NCBI RefSeq assembly: GCF_018919215.1
Contig: NZ_JAHLQK010000002.1
Coordinates: 372,001-436,000 of the forward strand
Length of the DNA stretch: 64,000 nt
Source of the DNA: Alkaliphilus flagellatus
GTDB lineage: Bacteria; Bacillota; Clostridia; Peptostreptococcales; Natronincolaceae
Reading direction: 5' to 3'
Shown here: one piece after another, positions 43,079 to 52,284 of the stretch
How the letters are laid out: each line of letters begins with the position of its first letter
Position numbering within the stretch: position 1 is the stretch's first letter
The notes under the pieces: generated by a model
Told to the model about the DNA's origin: nothing
Seen by the model: only the letters and a program-made list of their open reading frames with translations
Databases searched by the model: none
Made by a program: the position numbers and the translations under genes

Positions 43079-43468
43079 TTAAGGCTTTAGAATATCGTCC
43101 CATTTAGCTAATTCCACCTTATCATTACTTATATCTTTAATTTTAACAGAATTTTTAAACCGATTAAGTCTATCTTTAGCCATATTTATCATTTTTAGAA
43201 CTCCTGCATTCTTTGTTGTTGATGTTCCTCTAATTAGTTCATTTAAGGCAGGGTCATTAACTATAATAGTTATTTCGTCATCCTGATACTTTTCTAATTC
43301 TTTCAAAACAGTCAACAGTGCAAATGGACCTACTACTGCCGGTTTTTTATAATCTTTTAGAAGGGACTCTTTTAATATAAGATCTTCACCGTTATAAATA
43401 CGATATCTGATCTCTATATCTTCTCCTTCATAATATGCTGAAATTCCAGCCAAATAAACTGTAATCAT
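43079..43468 (-). CDS. Hypothetical protein, possibly RNase H-like fold
   Basis: 129 residues. I do not recognise the family. Sequence order suggests alternating strands and helices: VYLAGISAYYEGED, EIRYRIYNGEDLILKESL, a helix GPFALLTVLKELEKYQ, a strand DEITIIVNDPALNEL, then a basic helix MINMAKDRLNRFKNSV. The pattern of an exposed-strand start, a helix with ALxxxLKEL, then a strand ending in an Asp-containing turn is reminiscent of RNase H-like folds, but catalytic acids are not all evident. The start has only a weak ribosome-binding site. Real gene by codon use and by convergent position against a shared terminator. Confidence 0.6.
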   Translation of the reverse strand: MITVYLAGISAYYEGEDIEIRYRIYNGEDLILKESLLKDYKKPAVVGPFALLTVLKELEKYQDDEITIIVNDPALNELIRGTSTTKNAGVLKMINMAKDRLNRFKNSVKIKDISNDKVELAKWDDILKP

Positions 43469-43574
43469 TTAAACCACCATCTCTTTCATTTGTGATCTTT
43501 TTTATGTAATATATCCTTTATTATAGAACAAACTAATATTATTTAATACTTAAATTTATAAAAGGAGTGATTTT

Positions 43575-44921
43575 TTGAATAAGCCAGGAAGGACTCCCTT
43601 AATGAGAGCTAAAAATCTAGAAAAGTATCTAGGTGTAGAAAAAATATATTTAAAACTTGAAGGAACAAATCCTTTTGGACATAAGTTTGATAGAATTTCT
43701 GAGGTAATAGTTAAAGATGCGCTAAGTCATAAAAGTAAAGGTCTTTTAGTGGATGGTTCTGACGATTATATTAATTCAATTATCCATTTTTGTTATAAGA
43801 ATGATCTAAGTGTAAAAATTCCTTTATTCAAAACCGAGAGATGGAAGGAAAATTTATTTGATAATAAGTTTATTATAGACTTTAGAAGAAAAAAAATAGA
43901 TAATAAATATCAGTTTGTAGATAAATATTGTAGAGAAAATAATTTCTATAATGCGTCTAATCAGTATGCAAATAGACATCTTAGTATGATCTCTCTGCAG
44001 AAAATAGGCGAAGAGATCGCTGAAAAATTAGGAGATAATATAAGTACCGTATTTACTCAGCTGAGTTATGGATATACAGTATCAAGCCTCTATAACGGGT
44101 TTGTCAATAAGTGGGTTGAAGGGGATATAAATAAATATCCTAAAATATTTTCATGTACCATACCAAAGGGGAATGCTATATTTGATGATTATAAGAGAAA
44201 TATGAAGATAGGTGATCTTGAAGAGTATGACATAAAGGTTAATAAATATACAAGAAATCTATTTACGGGAGAAGGGGTACTTCTTGGAGATACTTTGAAA
44301 GCTATACATGATACAGATGGTAAAATAATATCTATAGATGAAAAAATTTTAAAAGAAAGTGTTCAAGTTCTAAGAAAACAAGAAAATATAATACTATCTA
44401 CGGAAGAAGGTTATTCATTTGCTGGATTTTACAAGCTTGCTAAAGAAGGAAAGATAAAAGATGGAAAGCATGTAATAGTTCTGAATGACGGTAAAAGTGA
44501 CCTAGAGCTTTATCGAGTTACTAACTTTGACAGATATTCTAAAGAAACAATTGTACAGTGGATAAAAGAGTGGCTACAAAATTATTCGGACCCTATACAA
44601 GAAACTGAAGATGCAGTTGAATCTGCAGTAAAATCTGGATTTATAATTATAGCCCTTAGAAATAACGTACCTCAAGCTGTATGTGTAGTTGTAAACCTCA
44701 ATTTTAAAGACTTTATTCCTACATATCATCTAGGTTATATAGCTACAAAGGAAGGAAATAAAGGCCGAGGTATAGCTACAGAGCTTATTAATCAAATAAT
44801 AGAACTAACAGATGGTAAGTTATCTCTTCATGTAGACCTGGATAATAAAAGGGCTAGAAAGCTATATGAAAAGTTAGGGTTTAAAACAGCATATTATAGA
44901 ATGATATATTCTGCTGAATAA
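43575..44921 (+). CDS. Fusion of a threonine-synthase-like PLP domain and a GNAT acetyltransferase
   Basis: 448 residues, TTG start behind AAAGGAGTG. The first about 320 residues resemble fold-II PLP enzymes (PGRTPLMRAKNLEKYLGV; KLEGTNPFGHKFDR; a later VIVLNDGKSDLELYRV). In threonine synthases the lysine that binds PLP lies in SFKDR; here the stretch is GHKFDR, so the lysine is displaced by one position. The serine- and glycine-rich phosphate loop is also weak. The last about 120 residues are a GNAT domain (LGYIATKEGNKGRGIATELINQII; DLDNKRARKLYEKLGFKTAYYRMIY). The PLP part may bind without classic catalysis. Substrate unknown. Confidence 0.75.
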   Translation: MNKPGRTPLMRAKNLEKYLGVEKIYLKLEGTNPFGHKFDRISEVIVKDALSHKSKGLLVDGSDDYINSIIHFCYKNDLSVKIPLFKTERWKENLFDNKFIIDFRRKKIDNKYQFVDKYCRENNFYNASNQYANRHLSMISLQKIGEEIAEKLGDNISTVFTQLSYGYTVSSLYNGFVNKWVEGDINKYPKIFSCTIPKGNAIFDDYKRNMKIGDLEEYDIKVNKYTRNLFTGEGVLLGDTLKAIHDTDGKIISIDEKILKESVQVLRKQENIILSTEEGYSFAGFYKLAKEGKIKDGKHVIVLNDGKSDLELYRVTNFDRYSKETIVQWIKEWLQNYSDPIQETEDAVESAVKSGFIIIALRNNVPQAVCVVVNLNFKDFIPTYHLGYIATKEGNKGRGIATELINQIIELTDGKLSLHVDLDNKRARKLYEKLGFKTAYYRMIYSAE

Positions 44922-44932
44922 TATAAGATAAT

Positions 44933-44989
44933 AAAAAGCCATGCTGACAATAATATTAAGAAAATAAGATTGTTCAGTATGACTTTTTA
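44933..44989 (+). terminator. Terminator after the PLP/GNAT fusion gene
   Basis: Imperfect stem: AAAAAGCCATGCTGA pairs with TTCAGTATGACTTTTT, long AT-rich loop, T-tract. Confidence 0.65.
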
Positions 44990-45051
44990 TTTTTAAAAAA
45001 TATAATCAGTATTATCTTTTCTATCTCTAAATTCCTTGGAAAAGCATTATA

Positions 45052-46956
45052 TTATTTTGCTAATCCTCGAAGATATTTACGTCTTTTAAACTTATATACA
45101 AACAATATAGCTAATATCATAATTAAAGTACATACTCCTGCCACTATTAAAGAAGGAATAAGGTTTCTAGTGTTTGATCTATTCCTACCTCCACCCATGT
45201 CTCCACCAGGAAAACCTTCACCTCTTCCAGGACCATTTTGGAAATTTTCTAGATTCATATTTGGAGGCATATTTTTCATAAATTCTATTGCTGTATCATC
45301 AAGTCCTAATTCTTTTAGCTTGTTAATTTGAGAATCAGTTAATTCTTCTCCATCAGCTGTTTGCATAATTGCCATAATCTCTTCCATATTTTCTGGGTTA
45401 ATATTATCCTGCATAAAGCCACCTTGCATATTGTTATAAGGATTATCTCTATTTATATTTTCTTGGTCTCCAACATTAGGAGGGTTACCCATATTCATAT
45501 TATCTTGATTCCTATTATTAGGACGATTCTCATTACCCATATCATTAGGCATATTACCTGGTTGACCCATATTATTAGGTCTATCCCTATTATTGCCATC
45601 ACCAGCTCCGTTAGGTCCGGCCATTCCACCAGCTCCACCACCCATACTACCAAGGGCATTTAAGTCCAAATCTACTGTACCAGCTGTTGTTTCTCCTGCT
45701 AATTGTGCAATAACACTTTTAGCCCTTAGTTTACCAAATTCCTTAAGAACAGGAAGGGATGCAGTATATTGCTCGTAGGTGTAAAATGCAGTTGCATCAT
45801 TTTTTACATATTCATTTATTAAATTATCTAGATTACTAACAGTTGTTTTAAACAGTCCACTATTAAAATATAACTTAACTGCTTCCTCTAAATATTTATT
45901 ATAAATCTCTTTATACTCTGGAACTTCAAGTAGTTTGCTAATAAGAGGGTAATTTTCTCCATTGCCGCTATAAGGAGTATTAATTGAAAAATCTACTGCT
46001 TGTTGCCCATTCCTAACTTGAAAACCTCCAAAAGCCATATTAAGATCCCAAGGTAAAACAGAGAATACACCATCTTTTTCATATAGAAGATAATTATGAT
46101 TAAAATTACCGACATAACTATCTAGGTTAACCAATAACGTGTTTACGGCAAAATAGCGTAGTATTTCATCAACGTCCAAGGATTTTTCTAAGTCTGTTCC
46201 ATTATTAAGGTTTTTAATCATTTCAACTACCTTATCAAAATCCTTATCTGTAATTTTTATTTGAGCGTTATCTTTAATACCCTGGTAGCTGGAATGATTT
46301 TCATCTACCCACTTTAGCGAAGAACCAGTATCTTCAGCTTTATAAAGATTGCCATAATCCTCACCAAAATTTCTACTTAAAAAATTTTCTTCAGTAGCTT
46401 CTACTGCAAGATAGAGTCCCCAAGGTTCGTCATTTATATTTATATTTGCAAAGGAATTTAGAGGGGTAACTATATCCATTTTTTCAAACAAATCATAGGC
46501 AAGATATTCCTTCATATAGGTTGCGTCGGTTATCATATTATTGATAACTAATTTATCAAGTCCATAATAGTTTTGGCCCTTAACATATTTATCAAATTTT
46601 ATTTTAAAGCTAAATCGATCTGTTGTATCATCCTGTGCAACAGTTCTAAGGCTAGAATTTCCCTTTGGACGAATACCAACATTATAAAAAGTTTCACCAT
46701 TTATAGTTATATCAGCACTTCTATACTCTTCATCTAAAGCATTTTCTATAATCCAATCCCAATCTTCTTGTTTCATTTTTATACTAATTTCTGCTATCTC
46801 ATCTTTTTTGAACAAACGGCTAGCATACTCCACTTCAGTAGTTGAAGATGGAGTTATGCCTAAGCTTTGGGGAGATAATATAAAAATAGATGTAAAGATT
46901 ATAGTAACAATCATCAAAATTATTATAATTAAATTGATATGTCTATTTCCTAACAT
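45052..46956 (-). CDS. CotH-family kinase-like protein, membrane anchored
   Basis: 634 residues. N-terminal signal/anchor helix (about 7-29), a CotH domain of about 390 residues, a low-complexity Gly/Asn/Met/Pro-rich linker (about 436-520), and a C-terminal helix (about 605-625) followed by a basic tail. CotH proteins are atypical protein kinases; in Bacillus spores CotH phosphorylates coat proteins. Visible core segments are GIRPKGNSSLRTVAQDD, LYLAVEATEENFLSRNFG, LYKAEDTG, and VLPWDLNMAFGG. It is the last gene of an operon with a DUF4956 membrane protein and a VTC-domain protein. An extracytoplasmic role is inferred. Confidence 0.88.
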   Translation of the reverse strand: MLGNRHINLIIIILMIVTIIFTSIFILSPQSLGITPSSTTEVEYASRLFKKDEIAEISIKMKQEDWDWIIENALDEEYRSADITINGETFYNVGIRPKGNSSLRTVAQDDTTDRFSFKIKFDKYVKGQNYYGLDKLVINNMITDATYMKEYLAYDLFEKMDIVTPLNSFANININDEPWGLYLAVEATEENFLSRNFGEDYGNLYKAEDTGSSLKWVDENHSSYQGIKDNAQIKITDKDFDKVVEMIKNLNNGTDLEKSLDVDEILRYFAVNTLLVNLDSYVGNFNHNYLLYEKDGVFSVLPWDLNMAFGGFQVRNGQQAVDFSINTPYSGNGENYPLISKLLEVPEYKEIYNKYLEEAVKLYFNSGLFKTTVSNLDNLINEYVKNDATAFYTYEQYTASLPVLKEFGKLRAKSVIAQLAGETTAGTVDLDLNALGSMGGGAGGMAGPNGAGDGNNRDRPNNMGQPGNMPNDMGNENRPNNRNQDNMNMGNPPNVGDQENINRDNPYNNMQGGFMQDNINPENMEEIMAIMQTADGEELTDSQINKLKELGLDDTAIEFMKNMPPNMNLENFQNGPGRGEGFPGGDMGGGRNRSNTRNLIPSLIVAGVCTLIMILAILFVYKFKRRKYLRGLAK

Positions 46957-46968
46957 TTAACATCACTC

Positions 46969-47661
46969 CTAAGACATATATTCACCGTTGTAGCTTACAA
47001 GTACAGCGTTATTTACTCCTTCAAACTTAGTTATATCGTTGATAAATGTTGTGGACATATTTTTAAGTCTTATTTCTACAGATAGTTCTATATTATTGCC
47101 AGATGATACGGTTTTTGATTTTATAACATATTTGCTAACTCTACCTCTTATAAACTCTATTACATTATCTTCGCATTTATCTCCACTCATATTAACAAGC
47201 ACTATATAGGGATTATCTGTACTTTTCTTATTAACAAATACAATTAGTACTAGACCTATAAAAAGTGATCCTAATACTGCAAGGGGAATAAGCCCTGCAC
47301 CAATGACAATACCAACACTTATGGACCAAAATAAGAAGGCAATATCGATGGGCTCTTTAACAGCAGAACGGAATCTGACAATAGAAAGTGCACCAACCAT
47401 ACCAAGAGATAGCACTACATTAGATGTAATTGCTAGAATTATAAAAGTTGTAACCATTGTCATTGCCATAAGGGAAGCACCAAAGTTAATAGAGTACATT
47501 ACACCTTTAAATGTTTTTTTGTAAACTAAGAATATAAATAAGCCTAATACAAAGGCAAGGCCCATGGCCAGAACCATATCTAAAAGAGAGAAAGATGTTA
47601 CTTTTTCAAGAAAACTTGACTTAAAAATATCATTAAAAGTAATTTGTTTTGCTGCATTCAT
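46969..47661 (-). CDS. DUF4956 membrane protein
   Basis: 230 residues. Three to four transmembrane helices in the first 140 residues (FSLLDMVLAMGLAFVLGLFIFLVY onward), including the conserved SLGMVGALSIVRFRSAVKEPIDIAFLFWSISVGI stretch that marks the DUF4956 family, then a soluble C-terminal domain of about 80 residues. DUF4956 genes are often found beside VTC-domain polyphosphate polymerases and CotH genes, exactly as here, so it probably forms part of the same membrane complex. It lies 12 bases before cotH and 30 bases after the VTC gene. Confidence 0.88.
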   Translation of the reverse strand: MNAAKQITFNDIFKSSFLEKVTSFSLLDMVLAMGLAFVLGLFIFLVYKKTFKGVMYSINFGASLMAMTMVTTFIILAITSNVVLSLGMVGALSIVRFRSAVKEPIDIAFLFWSISVGIVIGAGLIPLAVLGSLFIGLVLIVFVNKKSTDNPYIVLVNMSGDKCEDNVIEFIRGRVSKYVIKSKTVSSGNNIELSVEIRLKNMSTTFINDITKFEGVNNAVLVSYNGEYMS

Positions 47662-47691
47662 TTTTCAAACCTCCATTATTAATATTTTAAA

Positions 47692-48378
47692 TTAGCCATA
47701 TATTCTACAAGCTGCATATTTAGAAACTGATGTGCTTCTATGCTCATTTGTTTGTAGCATATCGCTTATTATCTCAGGTAGAAACTCATCAAATTTAACC
47801 TCTAAAATGCTATATCCTGTAGGATACATGCCTATTGTAGGTAAATTTGGATTAAGCAAATCCTTAGAAAAAATACCAGTTTTAATATTACTATCTATAG
47901 TAATTCTCACATTACCAGGTTTATACATATAGGCTTCTCTAGTGTAGTCCACCACAGTCTTAGGTCGTAAAAACTCGTTTTGCATTTTAATATAAAGCTC
48001 TAAAAGTAAAGGGTTATTAGAGTCTAACATCCAAGCTATGTCTCCTTCTACTATACGTTTACAGTTTTCATAGCTTATTTGCACAGAATCCTTTAAACAT
48101 AAGCCTCTGGTTTTACTTTTTTTTTCAAGTTTTATAAACGAAGGATCATCATTATAAAAACGAATTCTAAACTTTTCACGATTATTAACTCCATTTATTT
48201 TTTCTAAAAGGGCTTTGTCATTAAAGTTATCAAAGTATAAACTTCTAATTTTATATTTGCCATCTTCAAGAGCAAAAGTATCTGGACTCATTATTTGTTT
48301 TAACCTAGTTCTTAAAATACAATTGTCTAAACTATTAATAAAATGTTTTATTTCATGTCTGAATTTTGGTTTATTCAT
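47692..48378 (-). CDS. VTC-domain protein (polyphosphate polymerase-like)
   Basis: 228 residues. A stand-alone VTC catalytic tunnel domain: the basic/acidic strands FRHEIKHFIN, YKIRSLYFDNFNDKALLEKINGVNNREKFRIRFYND, IKLEKKSKTRGLCLKD, TVVDYTREAYMYKPGNVRITIDSNI, and ILEVKFDEFLPEII. In yeast Vtc4 this domain makes polyphosphate from ATP. The SPX sensor domain and membrane helices of Vtc4 are absent; the DUF4956 neighbour could supply the membrane part. First gene of the VTC/DUF4956/CotH operon, divergent from a two-component system 194 bases away. Confidence 0.88.
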   Translation of the reverse strand: MNKPKFRHEIKHFINSLDNCILRTRLKQIMSPDTFALEDGKYKIRSLYFDNFNDKALLEKINGVNNREKFRIRFYNDDPSFIKLEKKSKTRGLCLKDSVQISYENCKRIVEGDIAWMLDSNNPLLLELYIKMQNEFLRPKTVVDYTREAYMYKPGNVRITIDSNIKTGIFSKDLLNPNLPTIGMYPTGYSILEVKFDEFLPEIISDMLQTNEHRSTSVSKYAACRIYG

Positions 48379-48435
48379 TTATTTACCTCCTTTCTATTAT
48401 CAATGTCCACATATTTAATTTACAGTATGATCCTT

Positions 48436-48509
48436 AATTTAATCTTAAACTGAAGATCAAATTGAATAATTTTAAATTTAATCTTGTTTTAAGCTTTGTA
48501 TGCTATAAT
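48436..48509 (+). promoter_or_regulatory. Divergent promoter region with direct repeats and extended -10
   Basis: AATTTAATCTT occurs at 48436-48446 and again at 48475-48485 (39 bases apart, same direction). TGCTATAAT at 48501-48509 is an extended -10 for the response-regulator gene. The repeats lie between the VTC operon and the two-component genes and could be binding sites of that regulator. Confidence 0.5.
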
Positions 48510-48572
48510 AAAGAAAATTTATATCAATATATAGTCAAGTTAAAAATATAAAAATAAAAGGCGTGATATAAA

Positions 48573-49244
48573 ATGAAGGTTTTGTTAGTTGAGGATGAAA
48601 AACAATTATCAGAAGCATTAATGCAAATTTTAAAACAAAATAAGTATATGGTAGATGGGGTTCATAACGGTGAAGATGGCCTGGACTATGCTTTAACAGG
48701 TATTTATGATGTAATAATCTTGGATATAATGCTACCAAAACTAAATGGACTTGAAATATTGAAAAAGATAAGAGAAGAAAATATTTCTACTCCTGTTATA
48801 TTGCTTACAGCTAAAGGAGAAGTATCAGACAAGATAAAGGGGCTGGACTGTGGTGCCGATGATTATCTTCCAAAACCATTTTCTACAGATGAGTTATTGG
48901 CAAGGCTAAGAGCATTAACTAGAAGAAAAGGCGAAGTGATAAACGATGACACATTGTATTTTGGAGATTTTTCTTTAAATTTATCTACCTACATACTTGA
49001 AGGTAGGAAAGGTAATGTAAGACTAGCACTTAAAGAATTAGAAATACTTAAATATTTTCTATTAAGGACTGGAATAGTAGTCAACAAAGAGGATCTTATA
49101 ATAAAGATATGGGGGTATGAATCTGAAGCCGAGAATAATAATATAGAAGTATATATATCTTTTTTACGGAAAAAACTTCAATATATTGGGACACAAGCTA
49201 AAATATCTACCATTAGGGGAGTAGGTTATAAATTGGAGGAGTAA
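48573..49244 (+). CDS. OmpR-family response regulator
   Basis: 223 residues, ATG behind AGGCGTG. Receiver domain with VEDE at the N-terminus, the phosphorylated Asp near residue 51 in VIILDIMLPKLNG, and DDYLPKPF; C-terminal winged helix with LKELEILKYFLLRTGIVVNKEDLI and YISFLRKKLQY. Followed after 2 bases by its kinase. Divergently placed to the VTC/DUF4956/CotH operon, which it may control. Confidence 0.94.
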   Translation: MKVLLVEDEKQLSEALMQILKQNKYMVDGVHNGEDGLDYALTGIYDVIILDIMLPKLNGLEILKKIREENISTPVILLTAKGEVSDKIKGLDCGADDYLPKPFSTDELLARLRALTRRKGEVINDDTLYFGDFSLNLSTYILEGRKGNVRLALKELEILKYFLLRTGIVVNKEDLIIKIWGYESEAENNNIEVYISFLRKKLQYIGTQAKISTIRGVGYKLEE

Positions 49245-49246
49245 AT

Positions 49247-50455
49247 ATGTTTAAAGAATTAAAACAAAAGTTTGTTATTATAAACATGTCCCTTTTAACC
49301 TTTGTTTTTGTAGCTATTTTTATTGCAATATATATACTAACCGCATTCGGTGGGGAGCGTCAACTAGCTTTTGATCTTGATAAAATTATCAATGCCCCTC
49401 CAAAGCCATTCCCAGGAGGGCCGAGGGTAGCTACAAGTCTAGTTGTAGAGTTAAATAAAAACAATGAAATTATTGTATTCTCCTCTTTTATAGCTATGGA
49501 GGAAGATATTATTAAAGAGGCCGTATCGAAAGCCATAGAAATACACGAGGATTCTGGAAAAATTAAAGCGGGAGATTTTAATTATTCTTTTCTTAAAAGA
49601 GAAACTCCTTTTGGCACAAAAATAGCATTTGTTGATAGAAGTCCGCTTCAGGAAAGTTTAAGAGATATTTTGATTATCTTTGTTATAGTAGGTGGGGGAA
49701 GCCTTATTGTATTATTTTTAATTAGTGTATATTTAGCTAATCGTACTATTAAACCTATTAAAGAAGCCTTTGAAAAACAAGAGCAGTTTGTTGCAGATGC
49801 ATCCCATGAGCTTAAAACTCCACTGGCCATAATTAAAACCAATTTAGCTGTAATTTCAGCGAATCAAGAGGAAACTATAGAAAGCCAGTCAAAGTGGATC
49901 GGTTTTATACACTCACAAACCGAAAGAATGTCAAATCTTATTAATGATATGTTGTCTTTAGCTAAAATGGATTCATTAGAACAAGCTTTACTTTTCCAAA
50001 GTTTTAATTTAAGTAATGTGTTAGATGGAGTCTTATTATCCTTTGAGGCAGCCCTATTTGAAAATAGTATTGAACTAGAGACAGATATTCAGGAAGAGAT
50101 ATATTTTTACGGGCATAAGGAAAGTTTTGAGCGTTTAATTAACACATTAGTAGATAATGCAGTGAAAAACACACCCAAAGGTGGTGTGATTTCAGCAAAT
50201 TTAAGATATAAAAAAAGTAATATAGAAATTGTTATAAAAAACACTGGGTTAGGGATTATGCCTGAAAATACTGATAAAATATTTGAAAGGTTTTATCGTG
50301 AAGATTCTTCTCGTGCAAGAGAGAGTGGTGGCTATGGCCTAGGTTTAGCTATTGCAAAATCAATTGTACAAAAACATAACGGTAAAATATATGTTGAAAG
50401 CAATATTGGAGTTGATACTTCATTTATTGTGAAGCTACCTCAAAGCAGGGTATAA
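49247..50455 (+). CDS. Sensor histidine kinase
   Basis: 402 residues. Transmembrane helices near 12-32 and 143-163, a short extracellular sensor between them, then the dimerisation/phosphotransfer segment VADASHELKTPLAIIKTNL with His near residue 187, and a HATPase domain (LVDNAVKNTPKGG; SGGYGLGLAIAKSIV). It has no clear HAMP domain. The stop codon of the regulator and its ATG are 2 bases apart. The small external domain (about 110 residues) with a Pro-rich start suggests sensing of an envelope signal. Confidence 0.92.
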   Translation: MFKELKQKFVIINMSLLTFVFVAIFIAIYILTAFGGERQLAFDLDKIINAPPKPFPGGPRVATSLVVELNKNNEIIVFSSFIAMEEDIIKEAVSKAIEIHEDSGKIKAGDFNYSFLKRETPFGTKIAFVDRSPLQESLRDILIIFVIVGGGSLIVLFLISVYLANRTIKPIKEAFEKQEQFVADASHELKTPLAIIKTNLAVISANQEETIESQSKWIGFIHSQTERMSNLINDMLSLAKMDSLEQALLFQSFNLSNVLDGVLLSFEAALFENSIELETDIQEEIYFYGHKESFERLINTLVDNAVKNTPKGGVISANLRYKKSNIEIVIKNTGLGIMPENTDKIFERFYREDSSRARESGGYGLGLAIAKSIVQKHNGKIYVESNIGVDTSFIVKLPQSRV

Positions 50456-50473
50456 GGATTGGCAAAATATATT

Positions 50474-50518
50474 AAGGGTACAGTTAATCGACATAATGTG
50501 TCGACTAACTATACCCTT
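50474..50518. terminator. Bidirectional terminator between kinase and MATE genes
   Basis: AAGGGTA / TACCCTT stem continued by AGTTA/TAACT and TCGAC-like pairing around a small loop, between convergent genes. Confidence 0.8.
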
Positions 50519-50531
50519 TGTTTATCATTAA

Positions 50532-51899
50532 TTATTCTTCTGCAATTATTCCGCCAAATTCCAGTTTATCTTCTAATAAAGATAAACCTCTTTTAATAAA
50601 TATTACACCAGTAAGAGCGGCAATAGCATCTGTTACTGGATATGTTATCCATGCTCCCTTTACACCCATAGTGTTTACTAAAACAATAACTATAGGTATG
50701 AATAATAACAGTTGTCGGTATATAGATAAAAAGAAACTAACTCTCGCTTTATTTATTGCTTGATTATAGTAAATAGAAACATAGTAAATTCCAATAACTG
50801 GGAAAATAATAATTGTAGTTCTAAAGGCTTTAACCGTTTCGACTAAAATATCAGCTTCTTTTATAAAACTTGCAAATATTTGAGTTGAAAAGATCATCAT
50901 TCCACTCCATAAAATTACCGAAGTAGCGGAAACCATTTTAGTTGTTATATCAATAATTTTATTTAGTTTTTGATAATCTTTAGCGCCATAATTATAGGCT
51001 GCCAAAGGCTGCATTCCAGAACTAATCCCAATAATAGTAATATACATAAACATAGATACCCTTGTAATTGCTCCTACAATGATAATAGCTGTATCTCCAC
51101 CAGTAGGTAGTAATAGATTATTTAAAACAGCTATTACTATAGCATCTGATATTTCAACTATAAAGGTTGCAAATCCTATCGATATAATAGATCTTGATAT
51201 ATTTAAATCAAAGGACATTTTAAGTTTTAAATTAAAATCTCTTTTACAGCTATACATTTTTACTAAAGCGTAGATAAAACCAATAGTTTGTGATGAAATA
51301 GTTGCAATTGCAGCTCCTGCTACGCCCATTCCAAATATTGCTACTAATAAATAATCTAACACTATATTAACAATAGTACCAATGGAAAGTGCAGTTACAG
51401 TTACTTTAGGATTACCAAGTGCAATAATGCAATACCCAAAGATATTAGTAAAACTCAAAAATAAACTGCCTATTAAAACTATTGAAATATATTTTTCGGC
51501 AATTGGATATATTACATCACTTGCACCTAAATTGTAAATTAAACCTTTTCTAAATAAAAAGATTAATATTGGAAGCACTATAGAAAATATTAGTCCTAAA
51601 GTGATAGCGTTAGCAATATTTTTATTTACCTTACTATAATCCTTTTCACCTAAGGATCTAGCAATAGAAGTAGAAGTACCAACTCCTATTAGTAGAGATG
51701 TAGCTATTATTAATCTTTGAATAGGAAAGGCAATGCCTAAGGCCCCAACAGCATTGGCACTTACATATTTACCTACAAAAAATGTGTCTACCATATTGTA
51801 GAGCTCCGAAACTAAAATGGTTATTACTCCAGGTACAGCAAATTGAATTAGTGCTTTTAATACATTGTTCTCTCTAAATATTTTAGTTTGATCTTTCAT
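50532..51899 (-). CDS. MATE family efflux transporter (MepA-like)
   Basis: 455 residues, about 12 helices, ATG behind GAGGTG. The N-terminus (ALIQFAVPGVITILVSELYNMVDTFFVGKYVSANAVGALGIAFP) and the TSTSIARSLGEKDYSKVNK segment are closest to the MepA branch of multidrug MATE exporters. A different branch from the other two MATE proteins in the window. A promoter is visible upstream on the minus strand: TATGAC, 17 bases, TATAAT about 115 bases before the start, giving a leader with a possible 8-codon reading frame (MKINVKYN). Confidence 0.9.
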   Translation of the reverse strand: MKDQTKIFRENNVLKALIQFAVPGVITILVSELYNMVDTFFVGKYVSANAVGALGIAFPIQRLIIATSLLIGVGTSTSIARSLGEKDYSKVNKNIANAITLGLIFSIVLPILIFLFRKGLIYNLGASDVIYPIAEKYISIVLIGSLFLSFTNIFGYCIIALGNPKVTVTALSIGTIVNIVLDYLLVAIFGMGVAGAAIATISSQTIGFIYALVKMYSCKRDFNLKLKMSFDLNISRSIISIGFATFIVEISDAIVIAVLNNLLLPTGGDTAIIIVGAITRVSMFMYITIIGISSGMQPLAAYNYGAKDYQKLNKIIDITTKMVSATSVILWSGMMIFSTQIFASFIKEADILVETVKAFRTTIIIFPVIGIYYVSIYYNQAINKARVSFFLSIYRQLLLFIPIVIVLVNTMGVKGAWITYPVTDAIAALTGVIFIKRGLSLLEDKLEFGGIIAEE

Positions 51900-52284
51900 A
51901 TTATCACCTCATAGTCAACGCGGCTTAGTAAAACCTACCAGCTGGCTTATTTAGTTGTACTTTACGTTAATTTTCATTTTATATTTTATTTCCTGTATTG
52001 TTTCGTTCCTCTAACTATTATATCATAGGATATTCCAATGTCATAACTTTAAAGAAGTTTTAAGAAAAATGATGAAATTTATAGAACATTAAAGCGAAGA
52101 AGTAAGCGCAGCAGCAGCTATGGTAGAGATAGCTAATAGATACATAACAATCAGTATACACTACATAAAAAGTCTAAGATATTTAATTTTATCTTAAACT
52201 TTTTTACTAGAAGAAGCGTATAGTTAAGCCTATATGGACAATATAAAACTAGTTTAGTAAAATAAAATTAAAGGGGGAGTTTAG
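51900..52284. other. Intergenic region: MATE leader, chemoreceptor scar, terminator
   Basis: Left part: the leader of the minus-strand MATE gene. Near 52093-52140 the + strand reads SEEVSAAAAMVEIANR, like the tail of a chemoreceptor signalling domain. A T-tailed hairpin follows at 52167-52204, as if this were the end of a lost chemoreceptor gene. Confidence 0.45.
52167..52204 (+). terminator. Terminator hairpin without an intact upstream gene
   Basis: AAAAAGTCTAAGAT / ATCTTAAACTTTTT, one mismatch, followed by T residues. The only coding-like sequence in front of it is the chemoreceptor scar. Confidence 0.7.
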
